35,390 nt of DNA from Oscillospiraceae bacterium (GCA_015069095.1 SVJH01000021.1:1-35390), one strand, 5' to 3'. Shown: positions 16,748-25,441, numbered from the stretch's first letter. Numbers and translations are program-made. The notes: generated by a model not told the origin, from the letters alone.

Positions 16748-17496
16748 AAGCGCTAATTACGGGTGCATCATCAGGAATCGGCAAAGAAATGGCATACTGC
16801 CTTGCGAAAAAAGGTATTGATTTATGCCTTGTTGCAAGAAGATACGACAGACTTTTAAGCATTAAAGAAGACATCGAAAAAACTTATAATGTAAATGTTA
16901 GCATTTTTCAAAAAGATTTATCGGTTGCAACTGATGTCATATCACTTCCTTCTTTAACAGGAAAAGTTGACATTTTAATAAACAACGCAGGATTTGGAAA
17001 ACTTGGAAATTTTACCGAAATAAGCCTTGAAGACGAACTTAATCTTATTGATGTGAATGTAAAAGCACTTCACATTTTAACAAAACTCTATCTTGAAATA
17101 ATGGATGATAAAGGTTACATTTTAAACGTAGCATCTATTGCTGCTCTTCTTGGTGCAGGTCCTCTTCTTGCAAGTTATTATGCATCTAAAGCATACGTTT
17201 TATGCCTTTCGCAAAGTATTGATGAAGAACTTAAAAGTTCTAAACGAAATATAAGCGTTTCCACACTTTGCCCAGGACCTGTAGATACAGAATTTAACGA
17301 TGTTGCAGGTGCTAAATTTAATCTTTCATCGCTTGATGCTAAAAAAGTTGCAGATTATGCAATCAAAAAAATGTTTAAGCGAAAAAGAGTGATTATCCCC
17401 GGATTTACAATTAAACTTTCTGCCATTGCAGCAAAACTTTTGCCTTCAAGTTTAATGGCAAAAATTACCCATAAAATGCAAAAGAAAAAAATGTAA
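16744..17496 (+). CDS. Short-chain dehydrogenase/reductase (SDR)
   Basis: NAD(P)-dependent oxidoreductase of the classical SDR family, 250 residues. It shows the N-terminal cofactor motif TGASSGIG, NNAGFG, the catalytic serine in NVASIAAL, and the YYASK tetrad motif, followed by a substrate-binding C-terminus with a hydrophobic basic tail (KITHKMQKKKM). The sequence is nearest to the DltE/YqjQ-type group of uncertain substrate. The start at ATG 16744 has GGGAGG upstream and overlaps the pdxK stop by 4 bases; the frame is open to 16714. The substrate cannot be read. Confidence 0.85.
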   Translation: MKALITGASSGIGKEMAYCLAKKGIDLCLVARRYDRLLSIKEDIEKTYNVNVSIFQKDLSVATDVISLPSLTGKVDILINNAGFGKLGNFTEISLEDELNLIDVNVKALHILTKLYLEIMDDKGYILNVASIAALLGAGPLLASYYASKAYVLCLSQSIDEELKSSKRNISVSTLCPGPVDTEFNDVAGAKFNLSSLDAKKVADYAIKKMFKRKRVIIPGFTIKLSAIAAKLLPSSLMAKITHKMQKKKM

Positions 17497-17508
17497 AGGA
17501 GTGATATT

Positions 17509-18459
17509 ATGAAGAAAAAAAACGACAACGAAAAGGAAAACAAATTCTCAAATAAAATACTTTATGGTGATGACAAAAGTAATGTGCGTCTTGACGAAGA
17601 TTTTGAAATTGAAATCAGAAAGCGAGACAAAAAATACTTCCTCGGAAGTGCACATTCGCACAACTATTATGAAATGTACTATCTTGTAAGCGGAGAAATA
17701 AAATACTTTATCGGCGACAGCATTTACCTTGTAAAAAAAGGAGATGTTGTGCTTATTCCACCTCACATTATTCACAAAACTGTTTCGGGCGACGATTACG
17801 AACACACAAGAATACTTGTTACAATTATGCCGAGTTATCTTGAGGATTTCTTAAAATATGACCCTGATCTTTTTGATTTTTTCAATTCATACATCATTCC
17901 ATCTACACACAGAATGACAGGAAGAATTGAAAATATACTTCAATCGCTCATTTCAGAGTATGTTGAAGGCTACGATAAAATTATGGTAAAATCACTTCTT
18001 GGTGAATTGTTTACTATCCTTAAAAGAAATGCCGACCTTGAATCAAAACGCAAAGAAGACCTTCAAGTGCACCGTGATTCATGTTCTAACAGAATACTTG
18101 GTGTTGTAAGATACATAAATAAAATGTATCACACAGATATAGGACTTGAGGATTTATCTCAGGAATTTTTTATGAGTCAGACATATCTTAGCCGTACTTT
18201 TAAAAAAATAATGGGTACTACATATTCCGATTACATAAGAAGTGTCAGAATAAATCATTCTATTCATTTACTTTTACATACCGATGACAATATTACCGAA
18301 ATCGCATCAAGTACGGGATTTAACTCAAGCAACCATTTTTGTAAAACTTTTAAAGATTGTATGGGAATTTCTCCTCTTAAATACAGACAAAGTTTAAAGT
18401 TAGAAAATGCATCTAAGAAAAATCAAAAAGAAAAAAAAGCTAAAGATGTGTCTAAATGA
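17509..18459 (+). CDS. AraC-family transcriptional regulator with cupin sensor domain
   Basis: DNA-binding regulator of 316 residues. The N-terminal half (about 30-130) is a cupin-type sugar-sensing domain (AHSHNYYEMYYLVSG, VLIPPHIIHKT). The last 110 residues form the double helix-turn-helix of AraC/XylS proteins, with LEDLSQEFFMSQTYLSRTFKK and ITEIASSTGFNSSNHFCKTFK followed by the G.SP.KYRQ signature. A basic tail ends it. It starts 12 bases after the SDR gene and is 177 bases before the xylanase, which makes the xylanase the most likely target; a 21-bp-spaced repeat lies in between. Activation by xylan-derived sugars is inference. Confidence 0.9.
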   Translation: MKKKNDNEKENKFSNKILYGDDKSNVRLDEDFEIEIRKRDKKYFLGSAHSHNYYEMYYLVSGEIKYFIGDSIYLVKKGDVVLIPPHIIHKTVSGDDYEHTRILVTIMPSYLEDFLKYDPDLFDFFNSYIIPSTHRMTGRIENILQSLISEYVEGYDKIMVKSLLGELFTILKRNADLESKRKEDLQVHRDSCSNRILGVVRYINKMYHTDIGLEDLSQEFFMSQTYLSRTFKKIMGTTYSDYIRSVRINHSIHLLLHTDDNITEIASSTGFNSSNHFCKTFKDCMGISPLKYRQSLKLENASKKNQKEKKAKDVSK

Positions 18460-18485
18460 GTTAATAAATATGTCTTATCGGGTTA

Positions 18486-18514
18486 TTGATTGCAATTTTT
18501 GTATTTGATATAAT
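18486..18514 (+). promoter_or_regulatory. Sigma-A-like promoter upstream of the xylanase
   Basis: TTGATT (18486-18491), a 17-base spacer and TATAAT (18509-18514). A weaker alternative lies further down: CTTTAT (18575-18580), 17 bases and CATAAT (18598-18603). Confidence 0.65.
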
Positions 18515-18535
18515 TATAGTAACGGTTCAAATTAT

Positions 18536-18564
18536 GCCACATAAATACAACTAATCGCCACATA
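18536..18564 (+). promoter_or_regulatory. Direct-repeat candidate operator for the AraC-family regulator
   Basis: The octamer GCCACATA occurs at 18536-18543 and again at 18557-18564, 21 bases apart, so both copies face the same side of the helix. That spacing is usual for AraC-protein sites. The repeat lies just upstream of the weaker promoter at 18575-18603, which is where an activator would bind. Confidence 0.45.
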
Positions 18565-18636
18565 TTTCCATATACTTTATGATGGTATGTATGATATCAT
18601 AATTTGGACATCAAAAAGTAAAAAGGAGAGAAATTT

Positions 18637-21600
18637 ATGAAAAAACTGTTGTCACTTATTCTTTGCATTATGATGATTTTATCTTGTTTTTCGTGCGTTT
18701 CATTTGCCGATCAGGATATTAAAATTATAATCAACGGAAAAAATCTTGAAATGGATCAAAATCCTATTATAGTTGATTCAAGAACACTTGTTCCGCTTCG
18801 TGCAATTTTTGAAGCACTTGGCGCAACAGTCACTTGGGACGATGCTACAAAATGCGCAACAGGCGTTTTAGGTACAACTACTGTATCACTTCAAATTAAC
18901 AATACTGTAGCAAAAGTAAACGGAAATGACGTTACACTTGACGTTGGCGCACAGATTGTAAATAGCAGAACTCTTGTTCCTGTAAGATTTATTTCTGAGT
19001 CACTCGGTTGCAAGGTTGACTGGGAAGATGCAACAAAAACTGTTATTATCACAAGCAGTCAGCCAACAAGCAAAAAAATTATTTTTGACGATTTAACATC
19101 TTTTGAAAATAACAAAGATTACGTTCTTGGCGGTGCATACAAAGCAGAAAACGTATCGTTATCTTCAGAAGTTGACCACACAACAGGTAGCGGAAAATCA
19201 CTTAAACTTGGAAACAGAACATCTACAAGCCACAGACTTAAACTTAAAGATGTATTTACTCCTTCAGATATAGGTAAAACATTCACAATAAAAGCATGGA
19301 TTTACATTCCTGACGCAACAAGTTTAATTGATGTAGGTGCTTACTCTGCAACAGGCACAGAATACGCAATGAAGCCAATAAGTCTTGCTGAAGCAAACGT
19401 TGGCAAAAACGAATGGACATTGATTGAATATACATACACACACGAAAATCCAATAGTTACACAACTTGGTTTTGACCAGGGAGCAAGCAAAACTATCCCT
19501 ACTTTCTATATTGACGATATTGAAATCACAAGCGATGGAAACATCCAGAGCACACCTTCAGATCCAAACGGATTGAAACTTAAAAAGTCATATAAATTTG
19601 ATGACTTGTCATCATTTAACGCTTTCGTTCTTGGCGGTGGGTACAAAGCAGAAAATGTATCGTTATCTTCAGAAGTTGACCACACAACAGGTAGCGGAAA
19701 ATCGCTTAAACTTGGAAACAGAACATCTACAAGCCACAGACTTAAACTTAAAGATGTATTTACATCATCTGATATTGGTAAAACATTTACAATTAAAGCA
19801 TGGGTTTACGTTCCCGATGCAATAAGTTTAATAGAAATGGGTGCATACTCTACAACAAATACACAGTATGCTATGGAACCGATTGCATCTTCTGAAGTTA
19901 AAGCAGGTAAAAACGAATGGACCCAAATAACACTTGTATACAAACACGAAAACGAAATAATCACACAAATCGGTTTTGACCAGGGTGCAAGTAAAACTGT
20001 CCCTGTCTTCTACATTGATGACGTTGAAATTTACGAAGGTGCCACAGAAGCAGTGCCTCCCAGTAGTGGCCAAGTAGAAGATAAAGAAGAAATTAAAGTA
20101 AACTATGTAACAGACGGACACAGACCAGTTCCGACAAACTTTACAAAAGGTAAAAACTACGAAGATTTAATATACTACGGACTTGATAAAAAAACTCCCC
20201 AACAGCTTTTAGCAGCACTTCCACAAGGAACTCAGGTTGTTGGTGGTAATTTTATTGCTGAAACAGTAACAGGCGCAACTCAGGATAGATACGATCCTAA
20301 TCACGGAAAACTTGAAGTAATAGACGTTTTAAATATGCCGTTTACAAAAGCAGTAAGAGCAACTGTTTACAACCCACTTGAACCTGCTTACACTTTCCAA
20401 TTATCACTTGGTACACCGCTTGCAGGCAAAGCCGAAGAAGGCGATGTATGTCTTTTAAAACTTTGGATGAGAACCCAGTCAGGCGGGCAGGGCGAAGCCC
20501 AAATGGGCAGTGTTATGGTTGTTGTTGAAGAAAACGGCGGTCAGCACAAAAAAACAATTGCCGCAAACGTAACAAATGCAAGGGAGTGGAAAGAGTTTTA
20601 TTTCCCATTTGTATTTAAAGACAACTACACTCACGCAACAATACGTCTTGCATATTATTCGCAGGTTGTAGACCTTGGTGGATACGAAATTATAAACTAC
20701 GGTAAAGATGTAAAAATTGAAGATTTACCAACAGACTCATTAAGTGCTCCTTATCTTGCGCCTGATGCCAAATGGCGTAAAGAAGCATGGGACAGAATTG
20801 AAAAGATAAGAAAAGGCGACTTTAAAGTTATTGTAAAAGATTCAAACGGCAACGTTATTCCAAATGCAAAAGTTGACGTTAATATGTATGAGCACGAATT
20901 TGAATGGGGCGTTGCAGTAAACACACCTGTACTTTCAGATGCTAACTATCAGAACAAACTTTCTGAAAACTTTAACGCAGCGGTTCTTGAAAACCACAAC
21001 AAATGGACTTACTACGAAAAAGATCCTGAACTTGCAAAAAGTATTTTAAAAAGAATTCAGGAACTTGGAATAGAAAAAATAAGAGGACACGTTCTTTTGT
21101 GGGACAGAGAATGGATAGAAGGGTCATCTGCAACTCCTGACGACCTTCCTTCACTTCATAATGACAAAGCGGCACTTCAAAAAAGAATTAAAGACCATAT
21201 TGATGGTATAACAAGTGATTTAAAACCATATATTCCATATGAATGGGACGTACTTAACGAAGCCGTAAGACACCACGTTATCAGAGATATTTACGGTGTT
21301 GGCATTGTTAAAGAATGGTTTGATATGGCGCGCGAAGCAATGGGTGAAGACGGAATTCTTTACTACAACGACTTTGACAGAACAGAAGGCGAATTTACAC
21401 TTTTACAAGAATACGTTGATGCAGGTGTAGATTTTGACGGAATAGGCGTTCAGTCGCACTATGGTTCTCCTGAAAACCCTGAAAGTATTTATGAGCATTT
21501 TGAAAAACTCTCTAAATACGGAAAAAGATTAAAAGTTACAGAATACGATTTTTCATCTACCGATTTTGAACTTCAGGCAAACTTCTCAAGAGATTTTATG

Positions 21601-21903
21601 ATTACAGCATTTTCTCACGAAGCAATTGACGGCTTTATTATGTGGGGATTTAGAGGGGCTGACAAATACATTCTGTACGATAAAGACTATAACCCACGTC
21701 CATCACTTGCCGTTTGGCAGGATTTAATCTACAATAAATGGTGGACAGACGAAAGCGGTGTAACAGATAAGTCTGGCGCATTTAACGTAAGAGGCTATTA
21801 CGGCGACTACGATGTTACAGCAAGTGCAAACGGAAAATCAAAAACTGTAACTGCAAAATTCTACAAAGCAAATAACAACACAATTGAAATAGTACTTGAC
21901 TAA
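18637..21903 (+). CDS. Secreted multidomain GH10 endo-1,4-beta-xylanase
   Basis: Extracellular xylanase, 1088 residues, cleaving the xylan backbone with retention. Order: signal peptide (1-24); two copper-amine-oxidase-N modules (about 28-140, with LVPLRAIFEALGA and LVPVRFISESLG); two near-twin jelly-roll modules like CBM4_9 (about 146-300 and 315-466); a linker; a third CBM-like domain (about 489-700); the GH10 barrel (about 715-1030); a small C-terminal beta domain. The acid/base is Glu875 (DVLNEAV) and the nucleophile Glu969 (KVTEYDF); GHVLLW (His818) is also conserved. The start has GGAG upstream. The two CBM copies share 107 bases with one mismatch. I see no sortase or SLH anchor; the CuAO-N pair may tether it to the wall. 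The AraC-type gene just upstream probably controls it. Confidence 0.93.
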   Translation: MKKLLSLILCIMMILSCFSCVSFADQDIKIIINGKNLEMDQNPIIVDSRTLVPLRAIFEALGATVTWDDATKCATGVLGTTTVSLQINNTVAKVNGNDVTLDVGAQIVNSRTLVPVRFISESLGCKVDWEDATKTVIITSSQPTSKKIIFDDLTSFENNKDYVLGGAYKAENVSLSSEVDHTTGSGKSLKLGNRTSTSHRLKLKDVFTPSDIGKTFTIKAWIYIPDATSLIDVGAYSATGTEYAMKPISLAEANVGKNEWTLIEYTYTHENPIVTQLGFDQGASKTIPTFYIDDIEITSDGNIQSTPSDPNGLKLKKSYKFDDLSSFNAFVLGGGYKAENVSLSSEVDHTTGSGKSLKLGNRTSTSHRLKLKDVFTSSDIGKTFTIKAWVYVPDAISLIEMGAYSTTNTQYAMEPIASSEVKAGKNEWTQITLVYKHENEIITQIGFDQGASKTVPVFYIDDVEIYEGATEAVPPSSGQVEDKEEIKVNYVTDGHRPVPTNFTKGKNYEDLIYYGLDKKTPQQLLAALPQGTQVVGGNFIAETVTGATQDRYDPNHGKLEVIDVLNMPFTKAVRATVYNPLEPAYTFQLSLGTPLAGKAEEGDVCLLKLWMRTQSGGQGEAQMGSVMVVVEENGGQHKKTIAANVTNAREWKEFYFPFVFKDNYTHATIRLAYYSQVVDLGGYEIINYGKDVKIEDLPTDSLSAPYLAPDAKWRKEAWDRIEKIRKGDFKVIVKDSNGNVIPNAKVDVNMYEHEFEWGVAVNTPVLSDANYQNKLSENFNAAVLENHNKWTYYEKDPELAKSILKRIQELGIEKIRGHVLLWDREWIEGSSATPDDLPSLHNDKAALQKRIKDHIDGITSDLKPYIPYEWDVLNEAVRHHVIRDIYGVGIVKEWFDMAREAMGEDGILYYNDFDRTEGEFTLLQEYVDAGVDFDGIGVQSHYGSPENPESIYEHFEKLSKYGKRLKVTEYDFSSTDFELQANFSRDFMITAFSHEAIDGFIMWGFRGADKYILYDKDYNPRPSLAVWQDLIYNKWWTDESGVTDKSGAFNVRGYYGDYDVTASANGKSKTVTAKFYKANNNTIEIVLD
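19153..19763 (+). repeat. Tandem CBM-coding repeat with a near-identical core
   Basis: Bases 19153-19259 and 19657-19763 (107 bases each, 504 bases or 168 codons apart) differ at one position, a synonymous change at the end of the TCA/TCG codon near 19200. The flanking parts of the two modules are much more diverged, so the identity forms a patch. Confidence 0.9.
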
Positions 21904-21906
21904 TTT

Positions 21907-21935
21907 AAAAAGCACTCTTTAATGAGTGCTTTTTT
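21907..21935 (+). terminator. Terminator of the xylanase gene
   Basis: Hairpin AAGCACTC / GAGTGCTT (21911-21917 with 21924-21930) followed by T6, starting 4 bases after the stop codon. Confidence 0.9.
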
Positions 21936-21936
21936 G

Positions 21937-21965
21937 TTGCAATTGCTTTTGTTGTGTGCTAAAAT
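21937..21965 (+). promoter_or_regulatory. Promoter of the PHP-SGNH operon
   Basis: TTGCAA (21937-21942), a 17-base spacer and TAAAAT (21960-21965), directly after the xylanase terminator. A weaker TTAAAG-N17-TATAAG pair follows further down. The PHP-SGNH pair is therefore a separate transcription unit. Confidence 0.6.
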
Positions 21966-22041
21966 TGATGTATAGATTAAAGTTTTAATATTGATTTGAT
22001 ATAAGATTACAAACAACTTACAAAAAACGGAGGAAATAAAA

Positions 22042-22842
22042 ATGAAAATAACTCACGATTTTCACATTCATACAACGCTTTCAAAATGTGCAAACAAAGA
22101 AAATGCAACGGTTGAAAACTATGTAAATCACGCAAAAAAATTAGGTCTTAAAAAACTTGGGTTTGCAAATCATTTCTGGGACGAAAAGTTCGATCCCGAT
22201 GACAATAATTTTTACAAAGCGCATCCTTTTGATTATATTTATTCTCTTAAAGATGAACTAAAAAAATATGAAACCGAAGACATTAAAATGTATTTGGGAT
22301 GCGAGGGCGAATACAGCTATAAACTGCGCTCTGTTGCAATAAGCGAAGAGGCGGCAGAAAAGTTTGATTTTATTGTTATTCCAAATTCGCACACTCATAT
22401 GTCAATGCCAAAAGAGTTTTACGAGCCATATGAAAAACACGCAAAGTTTATGATAGATGCCTACAACGATGTTTTAGACTGTTCTATCAACAAATACATA
22501 ACAGCAATGGCTCATCCATTTGAAGCAGTTTGCTGTCCGTACGACAACTCAATACTTATAGATTTAATAGACGACGATACATTTAAACGTCTTTTTAACA
22601 AACAGGCAGAGCGTGGCATTGCATTTGAAATAAATGTTAGTTCGATGAAAAAAAAGTCGCACGAAGAAATAGAAAAAATGTCGCAGATAAGAATGTTTAA
22701 AATAGCAAAAGATATGGGATGCAAATTTCTTTTTGGCTCGGATGCTCACGATGACAAGGCGCATCTTTATTATGAAAATGCATCTTTTGTGGCAGATTTA
22801 ATAGAACTTAATAATGACAACATTTTAGAAATAGGGAGATAA
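22042..22842 (+). CDS. PHP-domain phosphoesterase, histidinol-phosphatase-like
   Basis: Cytoplasmic metal-dependent phosphoesterase of the PHP superfamily, 266 residues. The trinuclear metal motifs are present: His8 and His10 (DFHIHTTLSKC), NHFWD, GCEGEY, NSHTHM, MAHPFEA and GSDAHDD. This is the HisJ/histidinol-phosphatase group, but no histidine-biosynthesis gene is nearby, and the members outside his operons have unknown sugar-phosphate or nucleotide substrates. CGGAGG precedes the ATG. The stop is 2 bases before the esterase gene, so they are an operon. A role in sugar-phosphate metabolism beside the esterase is only inference. Confidence 0.85.
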   Translation: MKITHDFHIHTTLSKCANKENATVENYVNHAKKLGLKKLGFANHFWDEKFDPDDNNFYKAHPFDYIYSLKDELKKYETEDIKMYLGCEGEYSYKLRSVAISEEAAEKFDFIVIPNSHTHMSMPKEFYEPYEKHAKFMIDAYNDVLDCSINKYITAMAHPFEAVCCPYDNSILIDLIDDDTFKRLFNKQAERGIAFEINVSSMKKKSHEEIEKMSQIRMFKIAKDMGCKFLFGSDAHDDKAHLYYENASFVADLIELNNDNILEIGR

Positions 22843-22844
22843 TA

Positions 22845-23906
22845 ATGAGTAATATAGAAAAAATTGACAAAAATTTTAAAGTGGAAACGAAAATACAAAA
22901 AGATGATATTGTTTTTTATAATCCGCTTGAAAAACCTTTTAAAATTTATGGCATTTTTAAAGAAGACGGACATTTTAAAAGAATACCAACAAACGTTGCC
23001 GAAAGCGTAAGCGACGGAGTTGTACGCCTTCACAAAGATACTGCAGGCGGAAGGATAAGATTTAAAACAAACTCTGACTACGTTGCAATAAGTGCAAAAT
23101 ATAACAGAACAGGAAAAATGCCGCATTTTGCACTGACAGGAAGCGTTGGATTTGATTTATACGCCGACAATGTTTATACAGCCACTTTTGTTCCGCCGTT
23201 TGACATTGAAGATTCGTATGAAAGCGTTATTGATTTTAAAATTAAAACAGAAAATATGCGTGATATTACAATAAACTTTCCGCTGTATTCATGTATAGAT
23301 GAAATTTATATAGGACTTAGCAAAAATGCAAAAATTGAGGAAAGTGCGCCATATAAAAACAAAAAGCCCGTTGTTTATTACGGCTCGTCAATTACACAGG
23401 GCGGATGTGCTTCAAGACCTGGAAATTCGTATCAGGCAGTTATTTCAAGACGTCTTGATTTAGATTATATAAATCTTGGATTTTCGGGAAATGCCAAAGG
23501 CGAAGATGAAATGGCAGATTACATAAAAAATCTTGATATGGAAATTTTTGTTTATGATTACGACCATAATGCTCCTACAAAAGAACATCTTGAAAAAACG
23601 CACGAAAGAATGTTTAAAATTATAAGAGAAAAAAATCCGGCTTTGCCTATTATTATGATGACAAGACCGCAGTATAATCCTACTCCTTTTGCTAAAGAAC
23701 TTAAACCGGTTATAGAAAAAACATATAACAATGCCATAAATAGCGGAGATAAAAACGTGTATTTAATTGATGGAACTTGCCTTATGGAAATTGCAAAAGG
23801 CGACGGAACTGTTGACGGAGCACATCCAAATGACCTTGGATTTTTCTCAATGGCAAAAGCAGTTGGCGATGTAATAGAAGAAATAATTAAAAAAACAGAT
23901 GTTTAA
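22845..23906 (+). CDS. GxDLY/SGNH hydrolase, probable carbohydrate esterase
   Basis: Predicted carboxylesterase, 353 residues, probably cytoplasmic because no signal peptide is visible. The N-terminal beta-rich part (about 20-165) contains GFDLY (102-106), the hallmark of the GxDLY domain (PF14607). The C-terminal part (about 174-350) is an SGNH hydrolase of the Lipase_GDSL_3 type: nucleophile Ser182 in GSSITQG, oxyanion residues around GFSGNA (212-217) and Asn242, and the Asp324/His327 pair in DGAHPND. Relatives act on acetylated or acylated sugars. Acting on imported xylo-oligosaccharide acetyl groups would fit the xylanase next door. It ends in a hairpin terminator. Confidence 0.85.
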   Translation: MSNIEKIDKNFKVETKIQKDDIVFYNPLEKPFKIYGIFKEDGHFKRIPTNVAESVSDGVVRLHKDTAGGRIRFKTNSDYVAISAKYNRTGKMPHFALTGSVGFDLYADNVYTATFVPPFDIEDSYESVIDFKIKTENMRDITINFPLYSCIDEIYIGLSKNAKIEESAPYKNKKPVVYYGSSITQGGCASRPGNSYQAVISRRLDLDYINLGFSGNAKGEDEMADYIKNLDMEIFVYDYDHNAPTKEHLEKTHERMFKIIREKNPALPIIMMTRPQYNPTPFAKELKPVIEKTYNNAINSGDKNVYLIDGTCLMEIAKGDGTVDGAHPNDLGFFSMAKAVGDVIEEIIKKTDV

Positions 23907-23919
23907 ACATCTGTTTTTT
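23891..23919. terminator. Bidirectional terminator between the SGNH and XRE genes
   Basis: Hairpin AAAAACAGATGTT / AACATCTGTTTTTT, symmetric enough to work in both directions. It overlaps the stop codon of the SGNH gene and precedes the convergent xre gene. Confidence 0.85.
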
Positions 23920-23936
23920 ATTTTAAAACATATTAT

Positions 23937-24155
23937 TTATTCCTCATATTTAAGTGTTTTTGGAAGACCTAAAAGATAATCTGCAGAAACATTAAAATAC
24001 ATACATATTGCTTTTATATCTTCTATACTTGGTTCATATTTATCATTTTCTATATAAGAAAGTTTTCGCTGTGTCATATTAAGCGCCTTTCCTAAAGTTG
24101 TTTGTGTTAAATCATTATCCTCGCGAAGATTTCTTATTTTTTCTCCTATCGTCAT
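23937..24155 (-). CDS. Small XRE-family (HTH_3) transcriptional regulator
   Basis: A 72-residue protein that is almost only a Cro/CI-type helix-turn-helix: GEKIRNLREDNDLTQTTLGK, then the recognition helix region MTQRKLSYIENDKYEPS, ending YFNVSADYLLG, the usual end of the fold. There is no sensor domain. It is divergent from the htrA-like gene, with inverted ATAGACG repeats in between, so autoregulation and control of the protease are likely. I see no phage or plasmid genes nearby. GGAGATGAG precedes the ATG. Confidence 0.9.
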   Translation of the reverse strand: MTIGEKIRNLREDNDLTQTTLGKALNMTQRKLSYIENDKYEPSIEDIKAICMYFNVSADYLLGLPKTLKYEE

Positions 24156-24183
24156 AATAACTCATCTCCATATACAATTTATC

Positions 24184-24230
24184 ATAGACGCAAACTTTCT
24201 ATTGACTTTTAGATGCAAAACGTCTATAAT
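24184..24230 (+). promoter_or_regulatory. Promoter overlapped by an inverted-repeat operator
   Basis: Promoter TTGACT (24202-24207), 17 bases, TATAAT (24225-24230) on the plus strand. Inverted arms ATAGACG (24184-24190) and CGTCTAT (24221-24227) flank it, the right arm covering the -10 box. AGACGCAAA (24186-24194) is also partly repeated as AGATGCAAAA (24211-24220). Binding by the divergent XRE protein would block this promoter. Confidence 0.6.
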
Positions 24231-24264
24231 CAAATTAACCTGCTACGTATTTTCCTTGTCATTA

Positions 24265-24293
24265 TTGACATACAACATTAAATATCCTATAAT
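24265..24293 (+). promoter_or_regulatory. Perfect sigma-A promoter proximal to the htrA-like gene
   Basis: TTGACA (24265-24270), a 17-base spacer and TATAAT (24288-24293), about 36 bases before the ATG and downstream of the operator-covered promoter. Confidence 0.85.
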
Positions 24294-24328
24294 AAATATG
24301 ATAACTTTATTTTAGAAAGGAAATAATA

Positions 24329-25441
24329 ATGAAACGACATTTTAAAACCATTTTTGCTTTATTACTTTTCATTATTTGCCTAAGTATTGTAGTATATGCT
24401 CAAAGCGGTGTAAAAGTATATGTAAACGGCATGAGAATTAACAAAGATGTTATTCTCAAAGACGGAACAACTTATGTCCCTATAAGAGCAGTAAGTGAAT
24501 CAATGGGTGCACAGGTTGAATGGGATGATGTATCAAAAAGTGCATTTATTACTTTGACCGAAGAAGATATAATATCTAAATTAGTTTCCGATATAAGTCC
24601 AAGCGTTGTTACAATTATTGGAAATTACAACTCTACAAGCGAAATAAACAAATATAACAATTCTATTATGCATGGAAGCGGAGTAATATATAAAAGCAAC
24701 GGATACATTATAACAAATGCTCATGTTGTTAAAGATATTAAAAATCTTACTGTTGTTTTAAATGATTCAACTTCACTACCGGGTAAAGTTTTATATAGCG
24801 ATGAAGACGCTGACCTTGCAGTTATAAAGATAGAAAAAATTGGTTTAAAAGCTATTAAAATGGCAGATGAAAATACAATCATATCTGGAAAAACAGCAAT
24901 AGCAATAGGAACTCCAATATCACTTTCTATGAGAAACACTGTAACAAAAGGTATTATAAGCGGTTGTGATGTTTCTGTTGAACATTCTTATTACAAACTT
25001 TTGCAAACTGATGCAGCCATCAATCCGGGCAACAGTGGCGGACCTTTAATAAACTCAAAAGGCGAACTCATAGGAATTAACTCATCAAAATTTGTAAGTA
25101 TAGGTATTGATAATATGGGGTTTGCAATTCCAATAGATACTGTTAAGTATGTAATCAATCAATTTGAAACATACGGATACATATTAAAACCGAATTTAAA
25201 TGTGGAACTTGAAGATTCATGGGAAGCAAAAATAGGACTCCCTACAGAAAAAGGCGTAACTGTTAAAAGCAGTCAAAACGATGCACTAAAAAGCGGAGAC
25301 GTTATTATTTCTGTAAATGGTATTGCAATACACAGCAAAACAGATTTAAATGAAGTTATAAAAGATACATACAACGGAAATGATCTTTTAATTGAATTTA
25401 TACGCAACAACACTACTGAGCAAGTTAAAATACAATGTTAA
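24329..25441 (+). CDS. HtrA/DegP-type serine protease with a CuAO-N module
   Basis: Exported trypsin-like protease of the S1C family for protein quality control outside the membrane, 370 residues. An N-terminal signal or anchor segment (about 6-24) is followed by one copper-amine-oxidase-N module (about 28-78, TYVPIRAVSESMGAQVEWDD), a trypsin domain (about 85-285) with catalytic His132 (NAHVV), Asp162 (DADLAV) and Ser236 (GNSGGP), and a single PDZ domain (about 295-368). Typical HtrA proteins lack the CuAO-N module. AAAGGA precedes the ATG. The 630-residue gene starts 14 bases after the stop, so they are probably co-transcribed. Confidence 0.92.
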   Translation: MKRHFKTIFALLLFIICLSIVVYAQSGVKVYVNGMRINKDVILKDGTTYVPIRAVSESMGAQVEWDDVSKSAFITLTEEDIISKLVSDISPSVVTIIGNYNSTSEINKYNNSIMHGSGVIYKSNGYIITNAHVVKDIKNLTVVLNDSTSLPGKVLYSDEDADLAVIKIEKIGLKAIKMADENTIISGKTAIAIGTPISLSMRNTVTKGIISGCDVSVEHSYYKLLQTDAAINPGNSGGPLINSKGELIGINSSKFVSIGIDNMGFAIPIDTVKYVINQFETYGYILKPNLNVELEDSWEAKIGLPTEKGVTVKSSQNDALKSGDVIISVNGIAIHSKTDLNEVIKDTYNGNDLLIEFIRNNTTEQVKIQC

